Positions 9,926 through 21,304 of a stretch of 64,000 nt of DNA are shown piece by piece (within the stretch, counting starts at the first letter, position 1; the number at the start of each line of letters is the position of its first letter). The stretch comes from Setomelanomma holmii. Taxonomy: Eukaryota; Ascomycota; Dothideomycetes; Pleosporales; Phaeosphaeriaceae. Made by a program: the position numbers and the translations under genes. The notes under the pieces are model-generated. The model was given only the letters and a program-made list of their open reading frames with translations, did not search any database and was not told the DNA's origin. Location: NCBI GenBank assembly GCA_010015745.1, contig ML978159.1:1-64000 (forward strand), written 5' to 3'.

Positions 9926-12535
9926 ATGGCCCTGCCCCTGCCGCCCGCATCGAACCTGCACTCAGTCCTCCTCGTCACCAAGTCGCGATCTCTTGGACCG
10001 CGCCTTGTGTTCCACTATCCGCCTCTGTCGCCGTCCGCGGCGGCTCTCTCGGGCGCAAAGGACCCGTCCTGGTTCCGCCACGACACCTCCACTGCTAGCG
10101 CTGGTTCAGGCAGTTCCAACAGCGACTGGGAAAGCAGCACCGCCACCGACGACGACAATGATATCGAGATAGGCAGTCGCACCAGTGGCGGGCGCGGGTC
10201 CGGCCGGACAATTACCGGCACGAGCTATCGCGATCGCGACCGAAGCAAGCTGGGCAACGATGTCTGGAACAAGCAGGAGACCATCGACGAGGACGACCCC
10301 GATGATGAAAATGGCGAAGGAGGCAGTCTTGACAGACGGAGAGGAGGTGACCACGACTGGGACTCGGTGCTTGGCTTCAAGACTGACGCGCTGGAGAAGA
10401 TGCTGACCCCCAGCAAAGATTTCAACAAGCGACGCTTCGAGCTGGGCGTCGAGGGCATCGTCTTTGTCGGCGCGCCCATGTTTGTCAGGGAAGACGGCCT
10501 CTGGAAGAAGCCCAAACGTCGGAAGAAGAAGCGTTCGGACATGGAGAAGCTCGAGGATGGCGATCTGGTGAAGAATTTGACTGGCACCGACGAGGAGGAC
10601 GAAGAGGCAGACTCTCCAGAAGACAAGCCGGTCAAGCCGAAGCAGGAACCGTTCGTCTATCCAGAGGGCTTCGAGCCAGGCTACGGTCACGGATCGCTCT
10701 CTAGTGCACCATCAGGCGCCCCGTCAGAGGTTGGCTCAGATGCGCGCAGCAACTCTACCAGCATTGACAACAACCCCGATATGACCATGTTCAACGTTGT
10801 ATTCGTACTCAATCCTCCTGCGCTCGAGTATCAGCAGCGAGTTAAAGAGATGTACGACAACGTCACGCGCAAGTACGCAAAAGCATTGAAGTTCGAAGAA
10901 GCACGATTTCAGTATGTCTGGAAAGAGTCAAAGCGTATTATCGACATCAAACAACGCGCAAAGGAGAACAACGAGTCCCTAACTTCGACCTGGCGCAAGA
11001 TTATTGCCACATCGCCCTTAGCCAAGTCGATTGCCGTCATGTTTGATACCATCTCGAACGACCAGATAGCCCACATTCACTTTGATGCTAGCTTCAATAC
11101 GTCCTTTCAAATACCGCAGGCTGACTCGACACCCTACCTGCCCAACGCTCTTGAGCCGCAGATGCCGGGTCTCTGGCTCACAACCTCGAACGTGGTGTTA
11201 GATGAAGATGAATCACCCATGACACAGCATGCTGCGCTGCTCCTACTGGAAGATACGGAAACTCTGATCAAAGACCTCGGTGGGGACTCGGGCGTCAACG
11301 CGGCTGCTATTGCCTTCTATATCCGAAACATCATTCCAACCAAGTCGCTCTTAAAGATATCGAAGCGACATGATATTTCTGCAAATGACATGGAATACAT
11401 CGCGTCGCATTTGGTCTACTGGCGGCGTGCGCGCCTTATAGCTCCGCTCTCCCCGCGCGATACGTACATTGTTTCACCAAATGCCGATTTCAGTTCTTTA
11501 CCGGCCGCAATTCCTGCTTACGCGCAGCGGTTTCCGACATTACCGACATTACCAAAGATGCTCAGCATGCTTTCTGGCACGCCTCGCCCATTCAGAAACT
11601 TCATTCCAACCACGGAGCATCGTGATGCTTACATGGACATCCTAGCCTGGCTGATGCGCGGTGGCTGGGTAACTCAGCTGCGTACTTTTGCATGGATGAG
11701 AGTAACACCTGAAATCAAAGCACAAGTGGCAGCAGAAATGGCGCGAGAAGAGCGGATCAAGAAGTCGGACGAAGCAAGGAGAGAGCTTCTCAGTGATAAT
11801 GAGTCCATCACCGAGTCCCTGTTGTCTGATAAGCGCAGTAGTTTGCTCTCCGCGGGCACAGTAAGGTCTTCGACCCCTCTACGACTAGGAAGGAGGGACA
11901 GGAGCGCAGAGGCGCAAGATAATGAAGAAATGCATCACAGCACAACATTGAGTCCACGAGTGACAGGATCGACGGCATCCGGCTACCGTGGCTCACCTGT
12001 GCGGGCTTCGTCTGATGCAGGTAGTACCAGTAGTCAGCGCACAACTATTGCCCTAGGTTCCTCGCAGCGTCCTGAGTCTCCCTCTCGATTGGCGATACGC
12101 GACGTGAAGCCGCATCGGCCAAGTCCCCTGCACCTGCAGCCCACCTCGCCATCGCGAGGCTCGGTGGTCTCACCTACATCACCCGCAGCGCCTTCTCCAC
12201 CGCTGCCCTCGCCCAAGGATTTCAAGCATTCTGTCGTGTATAGTCCTCAGAAAGCAACGTCATTGGAGGCGCGTTGGCTCGAGAAGATAGGGCAAACATT
12301 TGAAGATGGAAGTACTGCAATCGATCCAAGTCCACCGAAGAATAATGAAGGAATTGTATTCGGAGTCACCGGCAAGGATTTGCGAGAGAATTGGCCGACC
12401 CTACTGAAGCATTTAGATGGTAGACATGCCATTGAAGACGTGGCGACAAGAGAAGGCATGAAGCGGAAAAGAGTCGCGACGCTCTTCAACGCAGTGAAGG
12501 ACCGAGGCTGGCTCGTTGTTGTCCGCCATTGGTGA
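9926..12535 (+). CDS. npr3: Nitrogen permease regulator 3 (SEACIT/GATOR1 subunit)
   Basis: Single exon, 869 residues. Npr3 with Npr2 and Iml1 forms the SEACIT/GATOR1 complex at the vacuole, the GTPase-activating brake on TORC1 under amino-acid starvation. The N-terminus has the family's opening longin-like strand (LHSVLLVTKSRSLGPRLVFHYPP), followed by a long acidic low-complexity insert (about residues 40-240). The conserved core restarts at MTMFNVVFVLNPP and runs through QMPGLWLTTS, then the LLLLEDTETLIKDLGG and KSLLKISKRHDIS blocks. A Ser/Pro-rich linker precedes a winged-helix-like C-terminus (HAIEDVATREGMKRKRV). Length fits filamentous fungi, which are longer than animal NPRL3. The ATG chosen gives the conserved first strand immediately. 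Confidence 0.93.
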   Translation: MALPLPPASNLHSVLLVTKSRSLGPRLVFHYPPLSPSAAALSGAKDPSWFRHDTSTASAGSGSSNSDWESSTATDDDNDIEIGSRTSGGRGSGRTITGTSYRDRDRSKLGNDVWNKQETIDEDDPDDENGEGGSLDRRRGGDHDWDSVLGFKTDALEKMLTPSKDFNKRRFELGVEGIVFVGAPMFVREDGLWKKPKRRKKKRSDMEKLEDGDLVKNLTGTDEEDEEADSPEDKPVKPKQEPFVYPEGFEPGYGHGSLSSAPSGAPSEVGSDARSNSTSIDNNPDMTMFNVVFVLNPPALEYQQRVKEMYDNVTRKYAKALKFEEARFQYVWKESKRIIDIKQRAKENNESLTSTWRKIIATSPLAKSIAVMFDTISNDQIAHIHFDASFNTSFQIPQADSTPYLPNALEPQMPGLWLTTSNVVLDEDESPMTQHAALLLLEDTETLIKDLGGDSGVNAAAIAFYIRNIIPTKSLLKISKRHDISANDMEYIASHLVYWRRARLIAPLSPRDTYIVSPNADFSSLPAAIPAYAQRFPTLPTLPKMLSMLSGTPRPFRNFIPTTEHRDAYMDILAWLMRGGWVTQLRTFAWMRVTPEIKAQVAAEMAREERIKKSDEARRELLSDNESITESLLSDKRSSLLSAGTVRSSTPLRLGRRDRSAEAQDNEEMHHSTTLSPRVTGSTASGYRGSPVRASSDAGSTSSQRTTIALGSSQRPESPSRLAIRDVKPHRPSPLHLQPTSPSRGSVVSPTSPAAPSPPLPSPKDFKHSVVYSPQKATSLEARWLEKIGQTFEDGSTAIDPSPPKNNEGIVFGVTGKDLRENWPTLLKHLDGRHAIEDVATREGMKRKRVATLFNAVKDRGWLVVVRHW

Positions 12536-12868
12536 AATGAGCTACGTATAGCCGGCGTTATGGACACAAGTCAGTGCTCTGAATTGACGACTTACGCTCA
12601 AACAACACGGCCAAAGTGATCATCTTTGGGTGAAACGTTGTCCTTGTCAGCCGAATGACTCCTAACATACGATAGCCCGAATGAAAGGAGCTGAACCTCA
12701 GCGAGAGCTCCTGGCAGCTGCAAACATGCTGGAGACATGACTTGCGACAGGTCCGCAGCTTTCATTCAAGAGAATAAGAATTAAAGGGCTAAGCTGCTTG
12801 ACACAGTATTATCGACATTACATCCACCGCCAATTCCTCGTGAAATGAAATGAAAGCTTTTGACAAGT
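12536..12868. other. Convergent 3' region, nothing recognised
   Basis: About 330 bases between the NPR3 stop and the end of the minus-strand decayed gene. It probably holds the 3' UTRs. No coding signal or repeat seen. Confidence 0.45.
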
Positions 12869-14284
12869 TCAAGGTGTAAGAGAACAATCTCGAAAGGAGA
12901 TAACTTCCAGTATACGTACCCAGTGAGGCGCAACACCGTTGACTACGCCGTTTGTGCTTCGGGACGGCTTGGTAGACACTATAGGAATGCTCTCTTCCTT
13001 TTTGTCACGAGGCTTCTGATGCGGTTTGCCGAGGACGGCTAGGGTTCCTCCACAAACTGTTTTCAGTCTGGTTTCCAGCGCATCGTATGCTGCTCGCCAC
13101 CGGGCAGCCAGGCTTTCGGAGCCTTTGGCCAAACCGAAGACAGTGAGATAGTTGCCACTTCTTCCCCATTCTCCATCGAACCAAATGCCACCTCCACTTC
13201 GAGACATGAAATCGGTCACGTTGGCTTCAATTGCCGTAATGATAGCCGCCGGAGGATTTGATGTGAGACGCAGCTGTACATAAAAGCGACTTCCAGAGCC
13301 ATCGCCGAGCAACCCTCGAAGTTCGAGACTATACTAAGCATTAATGGAAGTACCTGGTGACCCTGCAGCCCCTAGGCGAGAATCCCACATTTCCTTCTTG
13401 AGCTCAAGGATGTCAGCTTCAACTCTGCTAAGCTTTGCGACTCCAAGGAAGAACTCGTGTTCTTGCTTTTTGATAATACATTTCACGTCAAATACACCAT
13501 GATCATCTTGTGTCACGACTGCGCTAAACTTGCGTGCATTTTCGGTGAAGTCAATGGTAGCAGGATCAGTGCTGATTCCTGTGAATTCCACGACCGTGCC
13601 CTGTGATTTTCCGTTGTTCGAGATGACATATTTTGCAACCGGCGTGATATTATAGGGCCGGCCAGGTTTTGCCGGGAACAATAGTACACGATTAGCACTG
13701 GCGTGCGTGGCTGGCAGTGTGAACATTCATGGAAACAGTTGGAACGATCCTGCCGTCCGCATGTCGGGCGCTGCGTGCAATCAGATAGGTGCTTTTGGTG
13801 AAGTCGTTTCCATTATGAGGGCGAGCCCTCCCTTGTGGCCTTGGTCCTTCTTATTGTCTATAAGCGTTGCGCGTTTGCCATTCCACGCGATAGAGAACCA
13901 CTCTATTCCGAAACTTAGCGGGCTGATTGCAGACAAGGTCTGAAATAACTAACGTCCGCCATGATACTCAAGGCCAAGTTGAGCTTTGGCCAATTGGCCT
14001 CCTGAGATGGTCGCCTCTGGTGCAAACTCCTGCAGGCATGCGCTTGTTCCACACCCTGACTTATAAGACTTTATTGGCCCTCGAGAACGCTACCACTTAC
14101 AGGCATAATACGTGGTCGCGACAACGAGGTCAAAGCCTGCTCCGTCATCTAGTTTCTTCGTGCTCCAAAAGTTTGAGAAAGGCCACTTTTCGGTAACATC
14201 TAGCAAAGGAGCCGCATTGAAGAGTGCATAGGTGTCGGTTTCGCCAGTGTTGTTTGTGAAACTGATCTTGCAGGTTGTCGCCAT
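12869..14284 (-). pseudogene. Conserved fungal hypothetical gene, probably decayed
   Basis: The start MATTCKISFTNNTGETDTYAL at 14284 opens a family of small fungal proteins of unknown function. Exon 1 runs 14284-14101. An intron (GTAAGT...GTCAG) leads to exon 2 at 14055-13954 (ending LGLEYHGG), and a second intron (GTTAGT...AATAG) leads to exon 3 from 13902 (QWFSIAWNGKRATL). Near 13820 the likely frame switches to NGNDFTKSTYLIARS, and near 13700 again to PAKPGRPYNITPVAKYV, with no clear splice sites. A TAG then interrupts the last frame at about 13334, with the same frame continuing on the other side (YSLELRGLLGDGSGS). Two frame changes plus a nonsense codon suggest decay, although missed introns could explain part of it. 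There is no signal peptide. Function unknown. Confidence 0.55.
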
Positions 14285-15473
14285 GACGTAAAAGTCGAAA
14301 CTTCTGTGGATATTACCACACCCAGCTCACTCAGGGGTTGACAGACTTTTATACTGAGAACCCAGTGACGGCATTGAATGACTCGGAAGTCTGCCCCGAG
14401 CCTACATGACACAACACGAATACTCGAATAATGAGGTTGATGTCTCTATACTAAGGCGATTGCTCAGCCCACTACTAGGGAAGGGCTTAGATAATCGCTC
14501 GATACGTTATCTCAGAGACCACCATCTCTCGGCAACGAAGTCATTTTTATATATAAGTTGGAGCTATTTCGCTTCGAGCGCAGAAAATGTCTTCCTGAAA
14601 CACAGACGGACAGACAATACCCATCTAAGTCGAAGTGCGAGAACGACCCTGAAGGCACGGGCAATAGTCGTGAGACCCTCGTAATAGAGTCTCCCATGGT
14701 ATGCGAGTGAATGCAGAAATTGCAGGAAAGCCCACTCTGTCCTGCTGAACCTGGCCTGTAAGCCTTCCGTGGCGCGAATGATACATCCTTCTATCCTCTC
14801 TCAATGAAGAGCGATAAGCCGATGGTATATGTATCATACCATGAGACGAAAATTCTCTGGAGTCATCCCACCAGCTAAGCCAACGGTGGCCGGCTATGTG
14901 GTGCTGCAGCACGTTCATTAGACGTGCGTACTGCAGGTTGTCGTAGCCAAAGGCACATTGCAGGAGTATCCAAAGACTCGTGAAGAATTTTGTAGCTCAA
15001 CCAGCTCGATCGTTTGAAGCACCTAGGAGCGTTAGATCGTTATTGCGAAGTACTTCTGATTTTCGCTGCTCGCTGTACTTATCATCGTATGCAGCTTTTG
15101 CGAGTATGCATCGAAGGTTCTGCCAACGACACGGCTCTTATGCTCTCTTGTGCTCTCTCCTGCTCTCTCATGCAACGAGTATCGGCTGGGTGTCATGCTG
15201 TCTTCGTATTCAATGACTGATGAAAACTTCCGAGGCCTGTACACGGTGACTTTGCGGTGTGTTGTGTGCAAGGGTGCTTTGATGCACGTCATCCCGTTGT
15301 GGCAAGGAGATGCGAGAAGCTCACAGACCACCGCGGGCGCTAAGTTATTCCAAAGCTCACTCCACCAAAACCTTCCTACTGCATTGCACACGTCGCACAT
15401 ATCGCATATCGCAGCACTGACATCGCCATTCCTTAGTCTTCATCCTGACTTCGCGTAGCCGCAGTCAGCCAGT
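14285..15473. other. Divergent upstream region of the decayed gene and COX19
   Basis: 1.2 kb with both flanking starts pointing away from it. It contains a short pyrimidine-rich stretch with repeated CTCTC motifs near 15140-15170. No open frame looks coding and no repeat family is recognised. The COX19 promoter should lie in the last few hundred bases. Confidence 0.4.
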
Positions 15474-16428
15474 ATGAGCACCTTTGGCGGAGCAGGGCTC
15501 GGTCAGAAGATCCAGAAACCAAATCCGTGCGTTCATCTAAGCTGCATGCCCACTGTGAGGGCTGCTATTGAAGCACTTCATAGCTCCTATGCGCCCCTTT
15601 CAAGAATGACCAAGAACGGCTGCTGATTAAAGCTCTACTTGACAGGCCCGAGCGCGGCTCTTTCCCCCTCGATCACGACGGTACGTTTACGTCCTTCCAT
15701 TTGTTCACAGATGCCTAGCATTTGGCCAAAACGAACACGGTCGGCCTGAACACAGACTGATGTTGCATCGCAGGAGAATGCAAGGATATCATGCTATCCT
15801 ACTTGCGGTGTATTAAGTCCCATCGCGGATCCAACGACCCCGAGTGCCGCAACCTCTCCAAGTCATACCTCTCCTGCCGAATGGACCGGTACGTGCCCTG
15901 CAATCCTCTCCTCATACATGCCCAGCCACACACCGCTCGGCGCACTGCCGCCAGGAATGCAAGGGAGAAAAAACATCTTGTGCAACCAAGCTGTCAAATC
16001 GTCTCGACCAGGTTGCTGGGAGTTTCGATATGGGAGCAGAGAAGCGCCGTCAGGGAGAGATGCTGCAGCTCGCAGCCCTTGCTTTTTGTCAGATCTGAAA
16101 CGCCTTCGCTGTCGAATCGGCATAGTTCCCGCTTCTCCAGTCCAGAACCTGTCCGAGCTTGACTCGAACAGCATGCCTGCGCTCTCCGCAACTACCACCT
16201 CTCCACTTCCTTCCGTCACACCACCTCGGCAGCATCCGAATGAAGCGAATTGAAGCCTGAAATAACTTCGTGATAGGCCCAAGCTGACCATCCAATAGGA
16301 ACCTCATGGCCCCTGACTCATTCAAGAATCTTGGATTCGGGGACCATAGCGACAACTCCGGTACTGTGACTGCAATCGCATCGCAAGCATCGCAACCCCA
16401 CGACCAAGATAAGGCTCGTAGATCCTAG
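15474..16428 (+). CDS. cox19: Cox19, twin CX9C cytochrome oxidase assembly factor
   Basis: Four exons: 15474-15526, 15646-15680, 15774-15888 and 16299-16428, joined in phase to give 110 residues. The start MSTFGGAGLGQKIQKPNP and the block PERGSFPLDHDGECK are typical of Cox19. Both CX9C halves are visible: C-KDIMLSYLR-C and C-RNLSKSYLS-C. These form a helical hairpin oxidised by Mia40 in the intermembrane space, where Cox19 works with Cox11 in copper delivery to cytochrome c oxidase. The C-terminus has the conserved NLMAPDSFKNLGF. The third intron is 410 nt, unusually long next to the 93-119 nt of the other two, and begins GTACGT. Confidence 0.93.
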
Positions 16429-19400
16429 AAAGTCCGAGGCCGCGGAGGAATGTATGTCTTATGTCCCCTGGTCGGTGGTTCGGCAGTAGCCGAGTAACCG
16501 AGTCATAATCGCGAACATGAACCCCCATCCTGCCACTTGAGAGGTTCTTGGCGTCGAAAGGCAGGGATATCGTCCGCGGAGGCACAACTCAAGATGCGAG
16601 CGAAGTCGCAGATTTGACAGGTTACATTGGTGCCGCCCAAAGTCTTATCGAAACCGGAGTCGAAACGAGACATGGGCTAGACGAGAGTTCGGGAGTGAAG
16701 CGACTGGCACTCGAAGGGACACGCGCTGCACGAGAGGGGACCAAGCAAGACATACAGGAGTGACAGCTGCCAGATGCTGTCGGCAGTGAGATGGTTTCAC
16801 GAAGTCACGACTCGCTGGCGAGTGCCGCGGTTGTGCATGTCACACAGCTTTTCAAGCGAGACAATATGACTGCGAAGAAACAGACAATGCGCACCCAAAG
16901 CTTCTGCATCCAATGTCTTCATAGCCATACTGCTATACGTCTGAGTTGGTCCCTGCTAGTACTGCGAAGTCGTCTGAGCAACCGCCAAACGGGCCGACTG
17001 AGACTCCCATCATCAGTATCTTCTACATTGAGTAGTCAAGTTGTCGATCGATCGAACGAAGATGTGGTGGGTGCAACGTCGCACATGTTGGTCAAAGACT
17101 ACCACCGAAGATGCCGACTCTACCCCGTGGATATCCATTGTCTGAGCTTTGATGGCGCAATGATCTTCTTCTCTCGATGTACGCTGTGTTCTTTGAGGAG
17201 AAAGGTGTCGTCTGTTCTAAGTTACAGTGACGTCAGCGGAAGACGGCGGTGGTGGGGTTTGGGGTTGTGCGAGGGCGGCGGATGATACATGGCAGCAGAG
17301 GTCTGCCCACCCCCTGGAACTCAGCAAGGAAGCATACGGTATGCTATATACTGATAGATTGGATTGCAGGGGCTTTACTACTCTCTGAGCAGACGCACAA
17401 ACAAATGGCACAACATGACAATATCTGCCTTGGATGGATGAGAGAGTGCTCCAAGTCTCGACTTGCGCAAGGGCATATGTATTGCGTTGCAGATATCAGG
17501 TTCGATACGGCAATATCTACTGGCTTCGCGATAAACCTTGTGCAGTGTGCCCTCTGGCGCGATCTTTGTATTCATCTGGTGTAGACACAGCCGCGAGGGG
17601 AACCTGGTCTGTTGAGTGTCGTACGCATCCGTTATGCAGGCGTCCGAGACATACAGATGGTCGTTGCCACGACCACTTCCTCCTGTTCGTCTCGATCGGC
17701 GTGGCTCTGTCTATTGAGGACTATCGATGGCAGCCATGCCGTGTAGTAAAGTGGCATATCACCGCGTCGCACTCTTAACGTGAACGCTGAACATGCAATA
17801 CCTATGCTAGTACCGAGCACATACAGCTTGACCAAACACATCCACATTCCGTACGCACAGCAGCGATGACCCACTCCCCACACCCGCAGGCCGCATTCTG
17901 CATCGACCAGGCATGAGACACCCATGCCCTCCATGAGGAGGACAAGGTCAGAATGCACTGTAGATGCGAAACCGGGTAACAATGCCCCAACACGGCAGCT
18001 GTCACTTCCTCCTTCGAAAACAAGTGCATAACCTGGCTTCGGCTGGTATTCGAACATCCTAGGAATCCACTCCGGATTGACAGTCATGCCCCACTAACAC
18101 GATGTGTTTGTAAAGCTTCTGAGATTTTTCATCTACAGTACATTGCCGTGCGCGCAAAACGTAGAAAGGTCCCAGGAACTAGGCAACACCAGGACACAGC
18201 AGTAGTTCAAACGTCCGTCTCCGCCGTGCGGCTTAGCCTTGTGAAGCCCAATGTGCGCCTCTGCGCGCCAGGCGACCACCAGATCCCAAGCCAGGCCTGG
18301 GTGGCGGATGGGGGTTACGCAGACACGTAAGCCTGTCTCTCGATACGAGTGTGTGTGGTGTAGCCGATGTGGGTACCAGGTTTCACTTGGAATTGGTAGA
18401 GATTTGTGAGTTTGGGCGAGATCGAACAAGGCACACTGCGTAGGCGAATATCGGCTGTATGCCTTGAGTTGTTTGCAAGACACTGACATCAGACTCGGCG
18501 CTCTCAGAAGTTCCTGGAGCATCACGGTGACTTGAATCAGTAGATAACAGCGAGTAAATTAGGCTGCAGTGAGGATACGCTTTGGTCTAAGATCGCCTTG
18601 GGCTGTGGTGGCTGAGTCGTTAAACCCTTTTTGGCCTTCCTTTAGTAATGAAAGGGTGCTAGGCGCAACTGAGAACTCAAGCCAGGTTTCCATCACTCAA
18701 TCGAGAAGTAAGGTCTTCATGTGTAGAAATCTGTGGTAAGAGGAAGAACAGCTACTGAGACTATGGGGGTTACCATATCCGATATTGAAACAATGAAAGC
18801 GAAGACCCTCGATATTCCGAAGCAATTGAACGAAGGAGAGGTTCGCCGACCCTGAGACCATACACGCCATCTAAATCTCTTCATCTCCACGGTAAAAGGA
18901 GTCAGATCCCAAACGCCATTAGTCAACGCGCTGCATCATGCCAACCAGCCAACTGCATCGAGTAAAGCAAAGCGTTAAATGACAAGAGTAGTGATGTGCC
19001 AATATTGCGTAAATAAAGCCCCGTGCACTGCCATCGACGAATAAAAGAAGGAATCAGAAACGATAAGCTCAAGGTCTTGTACTGTGTACATCAAGCACAA
19101 GGTGCCGAGGTGAAGACCTCTCACCTTATGCAACACACCATGCTTGAACACAGACTCCACAGACGCCAAGGGTGATGTTATGCCGTGGATGGATAATATT
19201 ACGCAAGGAGACAGGTAGTGTTGCCATGTATGCCGGCTGACGCCCGTGACCAGCAGAGAAGGTTTGCACCGAAGGGCAGCTGCCGCTATAGGGGAAGCAT
19301 AATTGTCGCCGAGTCATGTTCGGTTGAGTTGACGGTAGAGGCACAGCCGTCGGTCGCCAATCTTCGGTGTGCTTAGGCATGCATGAAAAGAATGCCAAAA

Positions 19401-19490
19401 GGGGTATGCGGGGTATCGTAGGGTATCATAGTAGGAAATTGATGATGAGATCAAACGTGATGAATGCGGCAGGGACATGAGAGCGAGAGC
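16429..19490. other. 3-kb intergenic region, no gene recognised
   Basis: Lies between the COX19 stop and the 3' end of the bHLH gene, so it has two converging gene ends and presumably their 3' UTRs. Open frames of 130-165 codons exist (plus strand 16791-17285; minus strand 17632-18087 and 18133-18525). They have no recognisable motif, unremarkable composition and no splice continuation. No transposon coding sequence seen. A lineage-specific gene or non-coding RNA cannot be excluded. Confidence 0.4.
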
Positions 19491-21304
19491 TCAACCCATG
19501 TCCATGCCGTATTCGTCTTCCTCCTTAAGACTTTGGTTGGACCAGTATTGTTGGTTCGAGCCGGAGCCACTACCAGTGCTCTGCATGCCAGGACTGAGGC
19601 TTTGGGGCGAAATGCCGTTGAGTGGCTCGCCAGCGAGGTTGGTGTGCTTCGGTACTCGCAGGCCCGACCCAGGACCTCTGGAATACCTGAAGGTGCCTGT
19701 GCCGTTCTTCTCGATCGCGTCGATGATTTCGGTCTTCATGCGCTTCTCGTCCTCGGTCTGCTCAGTAGCCCATTCTTCACCAGTTGCCTGTTGAAGACGT
19801 GCAGCCATCTCGTCGCACTCCTGTATCTTCTTGTACAGCATCCACATGAGGTCACGAGTCCAGCTGACCGCACCGTTGAGAATGTCGCCTTTGTTCGGTC
19901 CTTTGTCCTTCTCCTCCATAGGCAGTCCTTGTGTAATGTTTCCAGCAGCTCGTCTACCACTACCGCCAGCCAGTAAAGACGTGGCTTGTGGGGGCGACAT
20001 GCCACTGGACATGGTAGGAGACAATGGTCCATTGTTGTTGATGTGTTTGCGGATCTTCTCATCTTCCAGACGATGTTGTGGAACGAGGCGAGACAGATCA
20101 TGGATACGCTCGTTGATATTGTCTCGACGTCGGCGCTCAACTAGATTGTGAGACTCTCGCCGACGACGCTTCTTCGCATCCTGCGTCTGACCAATGTCTA
20201 CCTTTGTTGGCAAAGACGCGTGCTTGCCAGAATGGATGACCTCGGAAATCTGCTGGTGGTGCATCGTAGCAGTGTGGGGCGACTGTGTAGGCGAGTCAAT
20301 CCAGGAATGAGCGCTGCCAGGAGTACCATCCCATTGACCGGACACACTTTTTTGATGGCGATGCATGTTGGTCATGATGGGTTGAGTAGCAAAATTGCCG
20401 GAGTCTGGCGTGCCAAGATGCAGGCTGCCCATGGCCGGGGTCTTGGGAGACATTGGTGTGCGGCTGTCAGAGCCAGTCCTGCTCATGACGATACGCTGCC
20501 GCATCGAGTTGGTAGGCATACTGCCGGGGAATCCCATCCGTGATGGTCCAGATTGGTACTGGTTGAAGTCAAAATTCGACGGATGGACAAAGGGGCTGTG
20601 GATTGGTAGGTCGTCAGGCGTGTTCGAATACATCTGATTCAAGTTGGGGTTGTTGGCACCTCCATGGTAGACGTCCTGCTGGTTCATGTGATCCTGGTTG
20701 AAACCATTGAAGCCCGGCTGCTGATCGAAGTTCCCGAGGGAGTCGGCAAGCTCATCGTCTGCAATACCCGCAGCTCCCTGGATGTAGCTGGTAGAGCCAA
20801 ACTGGTTGTTCATGCTCATGCTTCCGCTCATGTTGAGTTCGGAGGGATTGATGCTGCCGACATTGTCGTGGGCAGAGCCAAACTGTTGGTGGCCGTATTG
20901 TTGATTCATGTCGAAGCCGTTGTGACTTATGAATCTGTTCGAGTTGAAATTGATGTCGTCGACCTCTTCCTTGATGTATGGTTGAGGTGAGCCTGTTCCA
21001 GTCATGTTGAAAATATCAGCGTCTAGAACGTCGTCAGAAGGCGAATCCAATCCAAGGTCCAGCCTTGCAATGGTCTTCTGAGGAGAGTATGAAGAGGGAG
21101 GAGTGAAGAGAGCGTCCGCTTGGGGGACAGTCAGTATGGTCTCGTAGTACATATTGGAAATGACGGTGGAAATGACAGTAAAGAAAGAGGAACGGGAAGA
21201 CTGGGGAGACTGGTTGCAATATAGGAGACGGGCCAAGTGAACGGTGTTCTCATGACGACAGGGTGGGGGATATGACAAGAGGCGTACTTACTAGGCGTGG
21301 GCAT
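19491..21304 (-). CDS. bHLH transcription factor (Rtg3/MITF-like), split helix-loop-helix
   Basis: DNA-binding regulator. The basic region and helix 1 read RRRRESHNLVERRRRDNI followed by NERIHDLSRLVPQ. His, Glu and Arg at the E-box-contacting positions predict binding to CACGTG-type sites. A long loop of about 70 residues (LSPTMSSGM..., GRRAAGNITQ) precedes helix 2, which starts PNKGDILNGAVSWTRDLMW, like the KPNKGIIL block of yeast Rtg3. The N-terminal 350 residues are rich in Asn, Gln, Ser and Met, typical of an activation region. Two starts are possible: unspliced Met at 21152 (MYYETILTVPQADALF, 553 aa), or a short first exon 21304-21292 (MPTP) joined over an intron 21291-21119 (GTAAGT...CAAG) to the same frame (546 aa). 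The second has a perfect donor. The bHLH call is certain; orthology to Rtg3 is tentative. Confidence 0.88.

Noticed and set aside
16791..17285. 164-codon plus-strand open frame
   Set aside because: No motif, no conserved-looking composition, no splice neighbours; most likely chance.
17632..18525. Two adjacent minus-strand frames of 151 and 130 codons
   Set aside because: No recognisable domain, and a join between them gives nothing coherent; left as intergenic.
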